NCBI GenBank assembly: GCA_045649505.1
Contig: JAZRQA010000036.1
Location: 1 to 6,672, forward strand
Source of the DNA: SIG587 sp045649505
GTDB taxonomy: Bacteria; Bacillota; Clostridia; Oscillospirales; Acutalibacteraceae
DNA length: 6,672 bases
Reading direction: 5' to 3'
The stretch's first letter is position 1, and every line of letters starts with the position of its first letter. The notes beneath the pieces were generated by a model, which searched no databases, had not been told where the DNA came from, and saw nothing but the letters and a program-made list of their open reading frames with translations. Below are positions 5,188-6,672 of the stretch, one piece after another. A program made the position numbers and the translations under genes.

Positions 5188-6126
5188 ATGAAAAAAGTTA
5201 TATCCGTTTTACTTATACTTGTCATTTTACTCCTGCCAACGGGCTGCAGTAAAAATGAAAATACCGTAAACCGTATCCTTTTTGATACCGCCGTAACCCT
5301 TACTGCACAGTGCAGCGAGGATATTTTGCTCGATGCGATAAAGCTTTGCGAGTATTATGATAACCTTCTTTCCCGAACCAAAGAGGGCAGTGATGTCTGG
5401 CGCATCAATAATACTGCGGGCTTCGTGCAGGTTGACCCCGACACGGTGGGTATTATACTTACCGCCCTTAAATACTGCGAGAAAACGCAAGGAAAATACG
5501 ATATTACCGTTACCCCAATAAGCTCGCTTTGGGATTTCAATAATGGGGTAGTTCCTGACGCCCAACGCCTCTATACGGCACTACAAAAGGTCGACTACAA
5601 AAAAATCGAGGTTGTAGGCAACACCGTTAACGCCCACGGCACTCAACTTGACTTAGGCTCTGCCGCCAAGGGCTTCATTGCCGATAAGCTAAGGGAGTTT
5701 TTTGAGGAGCGCGGCGTTGAGGAAGCCATTATAAATTTAGGCGGCAATGTTTATGTGATGGGTGAGGAATATTCCTCTATAGGCGTGCGCAGTCCTTTTG
5801 ATGACGGTATTTCGGGGGTTATAAAAATGAACAATACCTCTGCCGTTACAAGCGGAATTTATCAGCGCTGTTTTGAAAAGCAGGGCAGGCTTTACCACCA
5901 TATTTTAAATCCCAAAACGGGATACAGTCTTGATACCGATTTAGCAAGCGTCACGGTGGTGGGCGAAAGCTCCCTTGCTTGCGATATTCTATCTACCGCC
6001 TGTATGGTATCGGGAAGCGTTGATGCCGAAAAGCTGCTTAAAGGCGCAAAGCTTGGCGGCGTTATGATTCTGCGCGACGGTAGTATAAAAAGCGTGGGCG
6101 ATATAAAGTTTTCGCCTAATAAATAA
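5188..6126 (+). CDS. apbE: FAD:protein FMN transferase, lipoprotein ApbE
   Basis: ApbE splits FAD and transfers FMN to a threonine or serine of exported redox proteins, with Mg2+. The 312-aa length is normal. Residues 1-19 are a lipoprotein signal peptide ending LLPTGC, with C20 as lipidated cysteine; the proline at -3 is atypical for a lipobox. Family segments in order are YDITVTPISSLWDF (104-117), DLGSAAKG (155-162), NLGGN (183-187), TSGIYQR (221-227), HHILNPKTGY (237-246) and the D266-x3-T270 metal-binding element in CDILSTACMV. The ATG at 5188 is favoured by the signal peptide. The in-frame extension to 5056 runs antisense through the NusG-II gene and would spoil the signal, and no Shine-Dalgarno is present at either. 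It is divergent from the NusG-II/Gx pair across 49 bp. Its acceptor protein is not in the window. Confidence 0.95.
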   Translation: MKKVISVLLILVILLLPTGCSKNENTVNRILFDTAVTLTAQCSEDILLDAIKLCEYYDNLLSRTKEGSDVWRINNTAGFVQVDPDTVGIILTALKYCEKTQGKYDITVTPISSLWDFNNGVVPDAQRLYTALQKVDYKKIEVVGNTVNAHGTQLDLGSAAKGFIADKLREFFEERGVEEAIINLGGNVYVMGEEYSSIGVRSPFDDGISGVIKMNNTSAVTSGIYQRCFEKQGRLYHHILNPKTGYSLDTDLASVTVVGESSLACDILSTACMVSGSVDAEKLLKGAKLGGVMILRDGSIKSVGDIKFSPNK

Positions 6127-6141
6127 TATACCACATTATTT

Positions 6142-6189
6142 TATAATTTACAAATTATACTTTATTTTTTACATTGATTAAAGTATAAT
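6142..6189. repeat. Overlapping inverted repeats upstream of secA
   Basis: ATTATACTTTA (6154-6164) and TAAAGTATAAT (6179-6189) are perfect 11-bp reverse complements 14 bases apart; the right arm contains the secA -10. The left arm also overlaps a second inverted pair, TATAATTT (6142-6149) and AAATTATA (6152-6159). Any of these could form an AT-rich hairpin at the end of apbE mRNA or serve as an operator. The flanking sequence is so AT-rich that chance is a real alternative. Confidence 0.5.
6161..6189 (+). promoter_or_regulatory. secA: Likely secA promoter
   Basis: A perfect TATAAT (6184-6189) has only a weak -35, TTTATT (6161-6166), at 17-base spacing. Transcription would start near 6196, giving a leader of about 26 bases that contains AAGGAG (6209-6214), seven bases before the ATG. 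The weak -35 lowers confidence. No GC-rich terminator separates apbE from secA, so some read-through is possible. Confidence 0.5.
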
Positions 6190-6221
6190 GATTTAGATAC
6201 AAATAGTTAAGGAGCATTTTA

Positions 6222-6672
6222 ATGGGCTTATTTAAAAAACTTTTCGGTAACTATAGCGCAAAGGAGCTTAAACGTATTGACCCCATAGTACAAAAGGTTT
6301 TAAGCTATGAGGATGAGTACCGCTCTTTAAGTGATGAGGCTTTACGCGCCAAGACCGATGAATTCAAAAACCGCCTTGCCTGCGGTGAGACCCTTGACGA
6401 TATACTGCCCGAGGCTTTTGCTGCCTGCCGTGAGGCGGGTGAGCGTGTTCTTTCAATGCGCCATTTCCCTGTGCAGATAATAGGCGGTATTGTACTGCAT
6501 CAGGGTAGAATAAGCGAAATGAAAACAGGTGAGGGTAAAACTCTTGTTGCAACTCTGCCTGCATATTTAAACGCTCTGTCGGGTAAGGGCGTGCATATTG
6601 TTACGGTAAACGATTACCTTGCCCGAAGGGATAGCGAGTGGATGGGCAAGCTTTATAAGTTTATGGGCCTTT
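6222..6672 (+). CDS. secA: Preprotein translocase ATPase SecA (N-terminal part, cut by window end)
   Basis: SecA is the motor that drives unfolded preproteins through SecYEG at the cytoplasmic membrane. The first 150 codons are present and the frame stays open to the window edge; full-length proteins are usually 800-950 residues. It starts MGLFKKLFGNYSAKELKRI, the usual basic amphipathic N-terminus. LSDEALRAKTDEFKNRL (36-52) and LPEAFAACREAGERV (62-76) follow, then the Q-motif region MRHFPVQIIGG (79-89), Walker A MKTGEGKT (100-107), and the family signature VTVNDYLARRD (127-137). AAGGAG at 6209-6214 supports the ATG. As the general export motor it would be expected to serve the lipoprotein and membrane genes next door along with the rest of the exported proteome, so adjacency need not mean a specific link. 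Confidence 0.97.
   Translation, partial: MGLFKKLFGNYSAKELKRIDPIVQKVLSYEDEYRSLSDEALRAKTDEFKNRLACGETLDDILPEAFAACREAGERVLSMRHFPVQIIGGIVLHQGRISEMKTGEGKTLVATLPAYLNALSGKGVHIVTVNDYLARRDSEWMGKLYKFMGL

Noticed and set aside
5139..5225. 29-residue extension of the NusG-II protein on the minus strand to an ATG at 5225
   Set aside because: It overlaps the start of apbE and lacks a ribosome binding site, whereas the GTG at 5138 has AAGGAGG at ideal spacing and leaves a normal short basic N-terminus before the membrane helix.
6364..6564. Minus-strand open frame within secA
   Set aside because: It is antisense to the highly conserved SecA nucleotide-binding region and has no independent support.

Overview
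The window looks like a chromosomal stretch from a low-to-moderate GC Gram-positive anaerobe, most likely a Clostridia member (possibly Oscillospirales-like). This rests on the gene families present (AbrB-type regulator with a zinc ribbon, fused MacB-like ABC transporter, NusG-domain-II and Gx-transporter pair, lipoprotein ApbE, SecA), on strong AGGAGG-type ribosome binding sites, and on AT-rich spacers. The genus cannot be read from the sequence. No tRNA, rRNA, CRISPR array, insertion sequence or phage gene was seen.

Layout, left to right. Bases 1-47 may be the last codons of an upstream + strand gene. Three back-to-back inverted repeats (45-120) follow, one of them terminator-like, then a good sigma-A promoter and an unrecognised 248-aa cytosolic protein (178-924). 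A bidirectional terminator (926-954) separates it from a leftward block. Read on the minus strand, that block contains the fused ABC transporter (3957-1291), then an 88-aa AbrB-like regulator (1219-953) with its own promoter and a perfect 34-bp palindrome between the two. Upstream of the ABC gene, also leftward, lie a 61-aa small membrane-associated protein (4272-4087) and a translationally coupled pair: a NusG-domain-II protein (5138-4821) and a Gx transporter family membrane protein (4821-4333). These two families match EetA and EetB of the flavin-based extracellular electron transfer locus of Listeria and relatives.

Divergently, starting only 49 bp away, is apbE (5188-6126). It encodes a lipoprotein FAD:protein FMN transferase that attaches FMN to extracytoplasmic redox proteins. 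The window ends with the first 150 codons of secA (from 6222), the preprotein translocase ATPase.

Functionally, the centre of interest is the divergent NusG-II/Gx pair and apbE, a small extracytoplasmic flavin/redox module. Its FMN-accepting partner is not in the window. The most notable regulatory observations are that apbE appears to be transcribed as a leaderless mRNA (consensus promoter ending 7 bp before the ATG, no Shine-Dalgarno sequence), and that the AbrB-like gene has a promoter surrounded by repeated TGGTA motifs and a perfect palindrome, suggesting autoregulation. I do not see convincing evidence of a wholly new system; the ABC, ApbE, SecA, Gx and NusG-II proteins are ordinary family members, while the 248-aa and 61-aa proteins are functionally unassigned.
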